This document shows positions 34,965 through 43,711 of a DNA stretch of 44,733 nucleotides, one piece after another. The DNA is from Ramlibacter sp. GTDB taxonomy: Bacteria; Pseudomonadota; Gammaproteobacteria; Burkholderiales; Burkholderiaceae_C. The position numbers and the translations under genes are program-made. A model generated the notes under the pieces. It searched no databases and was not told the DNA's origin. It was given only the letters and a program-made list of their open reading frames with translations. The stretch spans positions 1-44,733 of the forward strand of contig JAQGNJ010000193.1 of the NCBI GenBank assembly GCA_028291885.1, given 5' to 3'. Every line of letters starts with the position of its first letter. Within the stretch, counting starts at the first letter, position 1.

Positions 34965-37900
34965 ACTGCACGTCGTGCGGCTTCGCAAACGCAACGGCCG
35001 CGCGTTTCTGTGGCGGCTGCGGCAAGCCGCTGGACACCCCGATCGACGCCCCGAACGCCGGCGAGCGCCGGCAACTCACCGTCCTCATGTGCGATGTCGT
35101 CGGTTCCACAGCGCTGTCGCAGGCGCTCGATCCTGAGGACTTGCGCGACCTTCTCGGCGGCTACCAGCGCGTCTGCTTCGAAGCGGTCAACCGCCACGAT
35201 GGGCACGTCGCCCAGTACCTCGGCGACGGCGTGCTGATCTACTTCGGTTTTCCGCATGCGCACGAAGACGACGCGAGGCGCGCGGTGCGTTGCGGGCTCG
35301 ACATCCTGAGCGGCATGGCAGAGCTGAACCGCGGCGCCGCGCACTCGACCGACGTCAGGCTCCAGGTGCGTATCGGGGCGCACACCGGACGCGTTGTCGT
35401 CGGCGCGGTCGGCGCGGGCGCGCGTCAGGAAAAGCTCGCGCAAGGCGATACGCCCAACATCGCCGCCCGCGTCCAGTCGATGGCGCAACCCGACTCCCTG
35501 ATGGTGAGCGACGCCACGTGGAGAATCGTTCAGGGTTACTTCCGCGGCCAGTCGCACGGCGAGCGCGAGCTCAAGGGGGTGGCGCAGCCGATGCGTCTGT
35601 GGGCCGTGAATGGGACCAGCGGCGCGGAGTCGCGTCTGGAAGGCGGCGGCACGCTGACCGAGTTCGTCGGGCGGGAGGGCGAGCACAAGGTGCTGGAGGC
35701 CCAGTGGGCCAGCGTCAAGTCGGGCGTCACGTGCTTCGTCACGCTCAGAGGCGAGGCCGGCATCGGCAAGTCGCGACTGGTCGCGGAGTTCCGCCGCCAC
35801 GTGGCGAACACGGACGCCGACATGCTCGCGATGCGTTGCACGCCGTATTCGCAGAACAGTGCTTTTCTTCCGGTGACCGAGCTGCTCGAGCAGCGGCTCG
35901 GGCTCGACCGCGCCCTGAGCGCCGACGCCCGGCTGGAGCGCATCGACCAGCGCCTGATCGATCTGGGGCTCAGCGCACCCGACATCGCACCGCTGCTCGC
36001 CGAGCTGCTCTCCATTCCCACCGGCCAGCGCTACCGTCCGCTCCAGATCTCACCGAGCCGGCGCCGCGTGCGCACGCTCGAGATCCTGGTGACCCTCCTG
36101 CGGACGATGGCCTCGCAGCGCCCGACGATCCTCGTCGCCGAGGACCTGCACTGGGCCGACCCGTCGACGCTCGAGTTGCTGTCGCTTCTGGTGTGGTCGC
36201 CGCCGCAGCTCCCGTTGCTGGGGCTTTTCACCGCGCGGCCCGAGTTCGAGCCGCCGTGGGCGCAGGACGAGGCATCCCTGCTCATCAACGTGTCGCGCCT
36301 GGACAATGCTCAGGTCGAGGCCGTGGCGCGTGGCGTCGCCGGCGGCAAGACCATGCCTGGCGAAGTCATTCGCGAGATCACCCGGCGCTGCGACGGCGTG
36401 CCGCTCTTTGTCGAAGAGGTGGCGCGCGCGGTGATCGAGTCGGGCGTGCTCGAGGAGCACGAGTTCGCGTGGACGCTCACCGGCCCGCTCCCGACGGGCC
36501 TCGTCCCAGCGACCGTCGACGCCTCGCTCATGGCCCGCGTCGACCGTCTCGGCGATGCCCGCGACACCGTGCGCCTGGCGGCGACCATCGGGCGCGAATT
36601 CTCCTACGCGCTCCTGCGCGCCGTGAGCGAGCGCGACGAGGACGCGCTGGTTGACGACCTCAATCGCATCGTCGGCGCCGGACTCGCGTGGAGAACCGTC
36701 ATCGGCACGGCCGAGACCTTCGTGTTCAAGCACGTGCTCGTCCAGGTGGCCGCGTACGAGTCCCTGCTGCGCAGCGTGCGCCAGCAATTCCACGAGCGCA
36801 TCGCGCGCGTGCTGCGGTCCGACTTCAAGGACGAAGTGGAGTATCAGCCCGAAGTCGTCGCGCGCCATCTCTCCGGCGCGGGCCAGCACGCGCAGGCGAG
36901 CGACTACTGGTCGGCCGCCGGGCGGAAGGCCCTGGCGCGCATGGCGATTCCCGAAGCGCACGGACACTTTGCCCGCGCGCTCGAAGGGCTCAAGAAGCTG
37001 CCCGAGACGCCGGAGATTCTCACCAGGGAGCTGGACCTGCAGATCGCGATCGCGCCGACCCTGATGACGGTGAACGGGTGGGCGTCGCCCACCGTGGCGC
37101 AGGCGTGCGAGCGGGCGCGCGCGCTCTGCCAGCAACTCGATCGCCCCGACAAGCTCTATCCGCCGCTGTGGGGACTCTGGACCAATCTCTTCGTCGGCGG
37201 CCAGCTCGATCGCGCGCTCGTCACGGCCAACGAGGCGCTGGCCATGGCCGTGGCCAGCGGGGTTCCGATGCTCGAAGTCACGGGCCGTCACGCGGTGGCT
37301 TATACGCATTACTACCGCGGCGAATGGGCTGAGGCCATTGCGCACGCGCAAGCCGGGGTCGCTCTCTACTCCGTCGAGCAGGAGCGCGCCCTCACGTCGA
37401 CGTTCCAGATCAGCTCCACCGTGAACCTCGTGACCGCGCTGGGCAGCAGCCTGTGGATGACGGGTCACCAGGATCGCGGGATCGAGGAGATCGACCGGAT
37501 GATCGCGATCGCGCGCGACGTGAATCATCCCTCGGCGCTCAGCAACGCGCTCGGCGTGGCGTGCTACATGCTCACCTTCCATCACGATCATCCGCGCATG
37601 CTGCGCTACGCCAGCGAAGTGAAGAGCTTCGCCCGCGAGGAAGGGTGGGAGCTCTGGTACGCGGTCGGCGTGATGAGCAGCGGGTGGTCGCGCCTGCACC
37701 TGGCCGACCGCGTGGATGGCCTGAGGGAGCTGTTCGAAGGCGTGGCGCTGTTTCGTGCCACGCGCTCCGACCTCATGGGTCCGACCGTCGCCGTGATCCA
37801 TGCCGAGGGCCTGCGCGCGGCCGGCCGCCAGGCGGAAGCGCTGGCCATGCTCGAGGCGACGGCAGAGACAGCGCATCGGGGTCACGTGGGCGTGCTCCTG

Positions 37901-38179
37901 CCCGACGTGTACCGGCTGATGGGAGAGATCCATCTGGAAACCGGGGCGCTCGGCGACGCCGAATCCGCCTTCCGCAAGGCGATGGAGACGGCAAGAGCGC
38001 AGCACGCGCTTTCGCTCGAGCTGCGCGCGGCGCTTGCGTACCACACGCTGCTGGCACGCACGAACCGCGGCAGCGAAGGACGCGAGCTGGTGCGGCAATG
38101 CTACGAGCGGTTCACGGACAGTTTTTCGCAGCCCGATCTCAAGCGGGCGCGCGAGCTGCTGGAGCGGGCGGCCCACTGA
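34961..38179 (+). CDS. Zinc-ribbon/class III nucleotide cyclase/AAA ATPase/TPR multidomain protein
   Basis: The 1072-residue protein has four parts. An N-terminal zinc ribbon carries Cys pairs CTSC and CGGC. A class III adenylate/guanylate cyclase domain (about 35-200) has both metal Asp motifs, LMCDVVGST and QYLGDGVLIYFG. A STAND-like AAA ATPase has Walker A RGEAGIGKS (about 264) and Walker B LVAEDLHWADP (about 390). A long helical TPR-like C-terminus spans about 600-1060. This architecture is common for large cyclase-ATPase regulators in soil bacteria and may produce cAMP or cGMP in response to a protein or ligand bound by the TPR part. The GTG start is supported by AGGGAG upstream and the GTGA overlap with the small ORF. 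Confidence 0.88.
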   Translation: MNCTSCGFANATAARFCGGCGKPLDTPIDAPNAGERRQLTVLMCDVVGSTALSQALDPEDLRDLLGGYQRVCFEAVNRHDGHVAQYLGDGVLIYFGFPHAHEDDARRAVRCGLDILSGMAELNRGAAHSTDVRLQVRIGAHTGRVVVGAVGAGARQEKLAQGDTPNIAARVQSMAQPDSLMVSDATWRIVQGYFRGQSHGERELKGVAQPMRLWAVNGTSGAESRLEGGGTLTEFVGREGEHKVLEAQWASVKSGVTCFVTLRGEAGIGKSRLVAEFRRHVANTDADMLAMRCTPYSQNSAFLPVTELLEQRLGLDRALSADARLERIDQRLIDLGLSAPDIAPLLAELLSIPTGQRYRPLQISPSRRRVRTLEILVTLLRTMASQRPTILVAEDLHWADPSTLELLSLLVWSPPQLPLLGLFTARPEFEPPWAQDEASLLINVSRLDNAQVEAVARGVAGGKTMPGEVIREITRRCDGVPLFVEEVARAVIESGVLEEHEFAWTLTGPLPTGLVPATVDASLMARVDRLGDARDTVRLAATIGREFSYALLRAVSERDEDALVDDLNRIVGAGLAWRTVIGTAETFVFKHVLVQVAAYESLLRSVRQQFHERIARVLRSDFKDEVEYQPEVVARHLSGAGQHAQASDYWSAAGRKALARMAIPEAHGHFARALEGLKKLPETPEILTRELDLQIAIAPTLMTVNGWASPTVAQACERARALCQQLDRPDKLYPPLWGLWTNLFVGGQLDRALVTANEALAMAVASGVPMLEVTGRHAVAYTHYYRGEWAEAIAHAQAGVALYSVEQERALTSTFQISSTVNLVTALGSSLWMTGHQDRGIEEIDRMIAIARDVNHPSALSNALGVACYMLTFHHDHPRMLRYASEVKSFAREEGWELWYAVGVMSSGWSRLHLADRVDGLRELFEGVALFRATRSDLMGPTVAVIHAEGLRAAGRQAEALAMLEATAETAHRGHVGVLLPDVYRLMGEIHLETGALGDAESAFRKAMETARAQHALSLELRAALAYHTLLARTNRGSEGRELVRQCYERFTDSFSQPDLKRARELLERAAH

Positions 38180-38180
38180 G

Positions 38181-39116
38181 ATGGCGTCCATGAGCACACC
38201 GTCGGGGCTACGCGGCCGGGCGCAGGAGCCGCTGGCATTCGACGCATTGCCCGGGCAGGTGAGCGCCGGCGTGCCGCTGGAGGTGTGTTTCGCCGTCTCG
38301 CCCGCGCACCCGAGCAATCAACTGACGCTGGAGCGCTTCTCGGGCGGGCGCGACCGGCCTGCGGTGCGGGCGTGGGCGGACGGCCGCGATCCCGCGAGCG
38401 GAGCGCAGCGCTTTCGCGCGCAGCTGCCCCCGCTGGCCGCGGACGAGACGGTGGAGTACACACCCGTGCTGACACGCGCAGGCCTGAGGATCGCGGTGCT
38501 GGCTTCGCGCAAGACGCGTGGCGTGCGCCCGGCGACGCCGCCTGTCGTGACGGAGCGGACGGCGCAGCCCCCGGCCGCCGTACCGCGCTACGAGTGGGCG
38601 TCCGAATTTCTCGGCGCGTTCACCGTGCAGCTGGCCAAGCCGCCCGAGTCGTTCGGGCCCGCGCCCGACGGCCTGCACATCACGTTCTACATCGCGTCGG
38701 GTGAGATCCACGGGCCGAAGATCAACGCCAAGATCCGCGGCGAAGGCGGCGACTGGATGATCGTGCGCCGCGACGGCGTCGGCGTGGCCGACGTTCGCAT
38801 CACTTACGAGACCGACGACGGCGCGCTGCTCCTGTCCCGCTACTACGGCATTTTCGACCTGGGGCCGGGCGGATACGAACGTGCGCTGCGCAACGACTAC
38901 GAGCCGGTGCCGCCACTCGTGCTGGCGCCGCAGTTCGTCACCTCGCATCCCAACTGGTTGTGGCTCAACCGCCTGCAGTGCCTCGCGGTCGGCCGCGTGA
39001 CGATGGCCGACCTGCTCGTGCGGTTCGACCTGTATGCGATCCGGGCGGGGCAGCCGCTGCCCTCGTCGGGGCTGCCCCGCGTGGACGGCGCAGCGCTCGT
39101 CGGGGATGTCCATTAG
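38181..39116 (+). CDS. DUF3237 domain protein with N-terminal beta domain
   Basis: The 311-residue protein begins one base after the cyclase stop codon, so it is in the same transcript. Residues 1 to about 125 look like an all-beta module (PLEVCFAVSPAHPSNQLTL, DETVEYTPVLTRAGLRIAV). Residues about 140-300 match DUF3237, a calycin-like barrel of unknown function, through GPKINAKIRGEGGDW, MIVRRDGVGVADVRI and TYETDDGALLLSRYYG. There is no signal peptide. It directly precedes the encapsulin gene with a 50-base gap. In family 1 encapsulin operons cargo genes are often next to the shell gene, so it is a candidate cargo by position. No known cargo-loading peptide is recognised at its C-terminus (LPRVDGAALVGDVH). 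Confidence 0.78.
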   Translation: MASMSTPSGLRGRAQEPLAFDALPGQVSAGVPLEVCFAVSPAHPSNQLTLERFSGGRDRPAVRAWADGRDPASGAQRFRAQLPPLAADETVEYTPVLTRAGLRIAVLASRKTRGVRPATPPVVTERTAQPPAAVPRYEWASEFLGAFTVQLAKPPESFGPAPDGLHITFYIASGEIHGPKINAKIRGEGGDWMIVRRDGVGVADVRITYETDDGALLLSRYYGIFDLGPGGYERALRNDYEPVPPLVLAPQFVTSHPNWLWLNRLQCLAVGRVTMADLLVRFDLYAIRAGQPLPSSGLPRVDGAALVGDVH

Positions 39117-39166
39117 TTTTCGCGTGTTCAACCGACTTCGCTCGTCGAGTCAAAAAGGAGAATCAC

Positions 39167-40141
39167 ATGGCTCAGGATAATTCGCAGCAGATCCCGTGGA
39201 CGGACGAGCAGTGGGCGCGGGTGAGGCAGGTGATCCAGGAAGAAGCGAGCCGCGCGCGCGTCGCCGCGACCTTCCTGCCGCTCTACGGGCCCTTGTCGGG
39301 GGATACCGACTTCGTGCGTGCAGACCGCATTTCGTACAAGCTGCCCAGTGGCGAACCGCGGATGGTCATCGACGACACCACGGTCCTGCAGATCCCCACG
39401 CTGCAGGTCAAGGTGTACGTGCGCGGCGCTCAGATGTCGGATCCGGACATGACGAGTGTGCTGGCGCTGTTCCGCCGCGCCGCGAACGTGCTCGCGCGGC
39501 TCGAAGACGCCTTGGTGTTCAACGGGCAACCGGCTGCCAACGAGGGGCCGCCGACGGTCGAAGGGCTGCCCCCGGTGTGGGAGATCCTGGGGGGGCAGAA
39601 ATCGCGCGGCCTGCTGGCGAAGGCCGAGGGCGAAGGCAACGGGGAAGCGCTGATTGCGAGGATCCCGGGAGGCGAGCTCGGCGCCCTCGGCGAATTGCTG
39701 GTTGGCAAGATATCGCAGGCCATCGGGACGCTCGAATCGGGTGGCCACTTCGGTCCTTTTGCCGTGGTGCTGGGGCAGGAGCTGTTCCAGGCGGTCCAGA
39801 CACCGAACAGGGATTCGCTCGTGCTGCCGCAGGACCGCATCCTTCCCTTCCTGGGCAGCGGCGGTTCGCTGAACCGGTCGACCACGCTGCCGCCTCGCGG
39901 CGGCGTCGTGGTCGCGCTCGGCGGCGCTCCCGTCGAACTGGTCGTCGCCACGGACGTGTCGCTCAATTTCCTGCAGGTGAGCCCCGATCCGCGCTTCGTC
40001 TTTCGCGTGTACGAGAAGGTCGTGCTCCGCATCAAGGAGTCGGGTGCAATCGTCTCGCTCATGGCTGACGAGACGCCGCCTGCCCGTGAACATGGCGGCA
40101 GTCCGGCTGGAGCGAATTCCACGCCATCGCGCGCACGTTGA
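39167..40141 (+). CDS. Encapsulin-like shell protein (Linocin_M18/family 1-like, divergent)
   Basis: The 324-residue protein has the HK97-fold encapsulin layout. An N-terminal helix (WTDEQWARVRQVIQEEASRA) is followed by the E-loop and P-domain region (VADFVR-like DTDFVRADRISYKL). The family 1 hallmark helix ARLEDALVFNG lies near residue 110, the A-domain strand FGPFAVVLGQELFQAV near 205, and the C-terminal FRVYEKVVLRIKESGAI near 280. Such proteins self-assemble into 24-42 nm compartments that hold enzymes. Differences from typical members (about 265-285 residues) are an insertion around residues 145-165 and a 25-30-residue Ser/Pro/Ala tail. AAAAAGGAG six bases before the ATG is an excellent ribosome binding site. 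The assignment rests on motif resemblance, not a search. Confidence 0.75.
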   Translation: MAQDNSQQIPWTDEQWARVRQVIQEEASRARVAATFLPLYGPLSGDTDFVRADRISYKLPSGEPRMVIDDTTVLQIPTLQVKVYVRGAQMSDPDMTSVLALFRRAANVLARLEDALVFNGQPAANEGPPTVEGLPPVWEILGGQKSRGLLAKAEGEGNGEALIARIPGGELGALGELLVGKISQAIGTLESGGHFGPFAVVLGQELFQAVQTPNRDSLVLPQDRILPFLGSGGSLNRSTTLPPRGGVVVALGGAPVELVVATDVSLNFLQVSPDPRFVFRVYEKVVLRIKESGAIVSLMADETPPAREHGGSPAGANSTPSRAR

Positions 40142-40145
40142 CGTC

Positions 40146-43103
40146 GTGACAGCCAGGGTCGTCATTCTGGGCGGCGGCGTCGCCGGCATGAGTGCCGCGC
40201 ACGAGCTGGTCGAGCGCGGCTTCGACGTCGTCGTGCTCGAGCGGCGCGACATCGCGGGCGGCAAGGCGCGCAGCATCCCCGTCAGCGACGACGGTTGCGG
40301 CAGGAGCGGACACATGCTCGTCGACAGCGGCGTCGCGTCGATCGAGCACCATTTGCCCGGCGAGCACGGATTCCGGTTCTTCCCCGGGTTCTACAAGCAT
40401 GTGATCGACACGATGCGCCGCATCCCGTCGTTCGACGGCCGCAAGGTGGCGGACCATCTCGTGCCGACGACCCGCGTCGGGATCACGCAGTACGGCAAGC
40501 CCTCGTTCGTCATCCCGGCGGTGTTTCCGCGCACGCCCGCCGACGCCGGAACGGTGCTGCGCGACATCCTCCTGGCGTTCGGCCCGATCACCGATCTCAC
40601 GCCGGACGATCTCGCGTTCTTCGGCGCGCGGGTCTGGCAGATCCTGACCTCGTGCAGCGAGCGCCGGCTCGGCGAGTACGAGAAGATCGACTGGTGGGAT
40701 TTCGTCGGCGCCACGCAGCGGTCGCAGGCGTACCGCAAGTTCCTCGCCGCGGGCATCACGCGGTCGCTGGTGGCGGCCAAGGCGCACAAGGCCAGCACGC
40801 GAACGATCGGCGACGTGTTCGTGCAGCTGATGCTCACGATGGTCCAGCCGATGGCGGGGTCGACCGATCGCGTGCTCGACGGACCGACGAATCTGGTCTG
40901 GATCGATCCCTGGCTGGCGTATCTCGAGTCGCGCGGCGTGGAATACCGGTGCAATGCACAGGTCGAGGAAATCCTTTGCGAGGGCGGGCGCATCACCGGC
41001 GTTGCAGTCACCCAGGACGGCGTGCGCTCGGTCGTGACCGGTGACCACTACATCTCCGCGGTCCCGCTGGAGCGCATGGCCGGCCTGGTAAACCGCAAGC
41101 TGCTTGCGGCCGATCCGAAACTGGCCAACCTGCCCAGGCTCGCGCCGAACGTGGAATGGATGACCGGCGTGCAGTTCTATCTGCGCCGCGACGTGCCGAC
41201 CGCGCACGGGCACGTGATCCACATCGACACCGAGTGGGCCCTCACCAGCATTTCCCAGCTGCAGTTCTGGCGCAGCGTGGCCCCCGAACAGTTCGGCGCT
41301 AGCGACGTGCGGGGCGTTCTTTCGGTGGATGTCTCGGACTGGACTGCCCCCGGTTCCGAGGGACGGCCGGCCATGCAGTGCTCGCGCGAGGACCTGGTGC
41401 GCGAGACATGGAAGCAACTCAAGCGCTCGATCAACTTCGACCAGGAGCTGTTGCGCGACGAAGACCTGCACTCCTGGTTCCTCGATCCGGACATCGAGGT
41501 CGACGCGTCGCGCCGCGGCTACCTGAAGAACGCCGAACCGCTGCTGGTGAACCTCGTCGGCACCTGGGATTTGCGGCCCGATGCGGCCACGGCGATCCCG
41601 AATCTGTTTCTTGCGTCGGACTACGTGCGCACGCACACCGACCTGGCCACGATGGAAGGCGCCAACGAGGCCGCGCGTCGGGCGGTCAACGGCCTGCTCG
41701 ACGCCGTGCAGTTCGACGGTGCGCGCTGCGACGTGTGGCCGCTGCACGAATTCGACGTCCTCGCCCCGTGGCGGCTGCACGACGCGGCCCGCTACAAGGC
41801 CGGACTTCCCTGGGACGACACGCTGCTGCAGGTCGCGGCGCACGCGCTGCGCGGCGCGTCGCCGCTGCTCGACCAGGCGCGTCCGCTGCTGGCCGCGATC
41901 GCGCCGTTCGTGACACCGCTGGCCGACGCGCTCGACCTGACCGACGGCGCCCTGGAGGATGTCACCGAGGTCCGCACCGTCGATCCGACGGTCAAGCACG
42001 GCTCGGCCTACATAGCGATGCCGCAGTACGGCCTGCTCGACATCGCCGACCAGGTGCCCGGCGCCGGCGACATCGTCGGGCCGGGCGGCTTCATCGAGCG
42101 TCTCGGCTGGTATCGCGAGCTGCTCACGGAGACGCTCGTCGCCGGTGTGCCGACGTGGGAACCGCAGCGGCATCTGTACGGGCTGGTCAAGGATTTCATG
42201 GAGCGCTCGGGCAAAGGCTTGCGGCCTGCGCTCTGCATCGCGACCGCGCGCGCGCTGGGCGGCAGCACCGAGGACGCCTATCCCGCCGCCGCCGGTCTCG
42301 AGATGCTGCACAACGCTTTCCTCGTGCACGACGACATCGAGGACGGCAGCGACTCGCGGCGTGGCGCAGCGACCATGCACCGCCGCGCCGGAGTGCCGAT
42401 CGCCATCAACACCGGCGACGCGATGAACTCGCTCGCAATGCGGCTTTTTCGCAAGAGCGGAGAGCGGCTCGGGCCCGCTGTCGCGCTGCGCATCCTGGAC
42501 GAAGTCGACCACATGATCTTCGAGACGCTCGAAGGCCAGGCGATGGAGCTGGGCTGGGTTCGCGACAACGATCTCCTGGTGGGCGCCGACGACTACCTGC
42601 GGCTGGTGCTCAAGAAGACCGCGTGGTACAGCTTCATTCACCCCCTGAGGATCGGCGCGCTGGTCGCCAAGGGGGACGACGAGGATCTCGGGCGCTTCGA
42701 TCGCTTCGGCTATCTGCTCGGGCTTGCGTTCCAGATCACCGACGACGTGCTGAACCTGACGGGCGACCTCGCCCGCTACGGCAAGGAGATCAACGGCGAT
42801 CTGTGGGAAGGCAAACGCACCCTCATGCTCACGCACGCGCTCGATCACGCGAGCCGCGCCGACCGCGAGTGGATCGGCAACTTTCTTTCGCGCCCGCGCG
42901 AGCGGCGCCTGCCGCGCGAGGTCCTGCGGCTTCACCAGATCCTTGCGAAGGGCGGCAGCATCGACTGGGCGCAGCGGTCGGCCCAGGCGCTCGCGAAGGC
43001 CGCGGCGCAGGAGTTCGAGGCCGCGTTCGCCGGCGTACCCGCCAGCCCCGACCTCGAGTGGCTGCGCTCGTGCATCGACTTTCTCGTCAAGCGCGACGCG
43101 TAG
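40146..43103 (+). CDS. Fusion: phytoene-desaturase-like FAD oxidoreductase + polyprenyl diphosphate synthase
   Basis: The product is 985 residues from the GTG at 40146 (VTARVVILGGGVAGMSAAHE); an ATG at 40092 inside the encapsulin gene is an alternative. Residues 1 to about 521 form a flavin amine-oxidase/phytoene-desaturase-like domain with GGGVAG, the family-like GFRFFPGFYKHVIDTM, and a C-terminal FLASDYVRTHTDLATMEGA FAD motif. Residues about 522-650 are an unrecognised helical linker. Residues about 660-985 are a trans-isoprenyl diphosphate synthase with the first Asp-rich motif HDDIEDGSDSRRG (near 729) and the second ITDDVLNLTGD (near 864, Asn at the last Asp). The enzyme would make a prenyl diphosphate and oxidise a polyprenoid product. 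It starts five bases after the encapsulin stop. Confidence 0.82.
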   Translation: MTARVVILGGGVAGMSAAHELVERGFDVVVLERRDIAGGKARSIPVSDDGCGRSGHMLVDSGVASIEHHLPGEHGFRFFPGFYKHVIDTMRRIPSFDGRKVADHLVPTTRVGITQYGKPSFVIPAVFPRTPADAGTVLRDILLAFGPITDLTPDDLAFFGARVWQILTSCSERRLGEYEKIDWWDFVGATQRSQAYRKFLAAGITRSLVAAKAHKASTRTIGDVFVQLMLTMVQPMAGSTDRVLDGPTNLVWIDPWLAYLESRGVEYRCNAQVEEILCEGGRITGVAVTQDGVRSVVTGDHYISAVPLERMAGLVNRKLLAADPKLANLPRLAPNVEWMTGVQFYLRRDVPTAHGHVIHIDTEWALTSISQLQFWRSVAPEQFGASDVRGVLSVDVSDWTAPGSEGRPAMQCSREDLVRETWKQLKRSINFDQELLRDEDLHSWFLDPDIEVDASRRGYLKNAEPLLVNLVGTWDLRPDAATAIPNLFLASDYVRTHTDLATMEGANEAARRAVNGLLDAVQFDGARCDVWPLHEFDVLAPWRLHDAARYKAGLPWDDTLLQVAAHALRGASPLLDQARPLLAAIAPFVTPLADALDLTDGALEDVTEVRTVDPTVKHGSAYIAMPQYGLLDIADQVPGAGDIVGPGGFIERLGWYRELLTETLVAGVPTWEPQRHLYGLVKDFMERSGKGLRPALCIATARALGGSTEDAYPAAAGLEMLHNAFLVHDDIEDGSDSRRGAATMHRRAGVPIAINTGDAMNSLAMRLFRKSGERLGPAVALRILDEVDHMIFETLEGQAMELGWVRDNDLLVGADDYLRLVLKKTAWYSFIHPLRIGALVAKGDDEDLGRFDRFGYLLGLAFQITDDVLNLTGDLARYGKEINGDLWEGKRTLMLTHALDHASRADREWIGNFLSRPRERRLPREVLRLHQILAKGGSIDWAQRSAQALAKAAAQEFEAAFAGVPASPDLEWLRSCIDFLVKRDA

Positions 43104-43232
43104 GCCACCCACGGCACATGAGGGTCGCGAGACCTCTGAGACTTGCTGAGTCTCTCAATTGGTTCCCTCGACAGGAATCGCAATCGTCCGCCAGGCCGCG
43201 CCCAGCCTCATTTGCTGATTTTTCGGAGCCTG

Positions 43233-43256
43233 AAAGTACCGTCAAAAGTACCGTCA
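43233..43256. repeat. Perfect tandem 12-mer (two copies)
   Basis: AAAGTACCGTCA occurs twice back to back. It lies in non-coding DNA beyond the fusion gene; no function is evident. Confidence 0.8.
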
Positions 43257-43499
43257 GGAACGCCTGTGTCGCCGGTTCGGCGCCCGTTTCATCGCGCACG
43301 CCGATATCGAAGGACCTCGTCATCATCAGCGCCTATGGCACCCGGGGTCGAGTGCGATCGATGCCCGTCCAAGTCGACCCCAGGAAGCCGTCGGCCCCAC
43401 CGGCCGCTTCCATAGAGAGGGTCGCCGAAAACCGCAGCAGGCCTGGACTGCAGGGATGCTTTACAAGAGAACCATGCTGTCCGATATGTTTTGGAATGC

Positions 43500-43523
43500 G
43501 TATGTGCGTATGTGCGTATGTGC
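43500..43523. repeat. Octamer tandem repeat GTATGTGC x3
   Basis: Three exact head-to-tail copies sit in non-coding DNA and could be slippage-prone. The run is too short and lacks spacers, so it is not a CRISPR array. Confidence 0.85.
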
Positions 43524-43653
43524 GTGGTCGCAGCCGTTATCAAGCGAAGTGCGCGCGGCGGTCGGCGCAGGGCGGCGGCCTCCTGGGCGAAGCGCTCAAT
43601 CGGCGCTGATGCGTGGTGGCGGTTTTACACCCGGAGATATCCGTGCAAAATAA

Positions 43654-43698
43654 GCAACGGATGGCAAATACTTCCATTCTGACAACTATTTGCGTTGC
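43654..43698. repeat. Bulged inverted repeat upstream of the cassette
   Basis: GCAAC (43654-43658) and GCAAATA (43664-43670) pair with TATTTGC (43687-43693) and GTTGC (43694-43698). This gives a 12-bp stem with a five-base bulge and a 16-base loop. The function is unknown; it might be part of a recombination site or an RNA element. Confidence 0.45.
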
Positions 43699-43711
43699 GG
43701 GCGCCGCCACG

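Noticed and set aside
39050-39116. Canonical encapsulin cargo-loading peptide at the DUF3237 C-terminus
   Set aside because: The tail LPRVDGAALVGDVH does not match the known Gly-Ser-Leu type peptides; the fusion protein C-terminus (CIDFLVKRDA) does not either.
40059-43112. 1017-codon open frame antisense to the oxidoreductase-prenyl synthase fusion
   Set aside because: Composition is typical of antisense high-GC frames and the sense strand has complete FAD and Asp-rich motifs.
43500-43523. Possible CRISPR-like repeat
   Set aside because: Three 8-base units without spacers; a simple tandem repeat.
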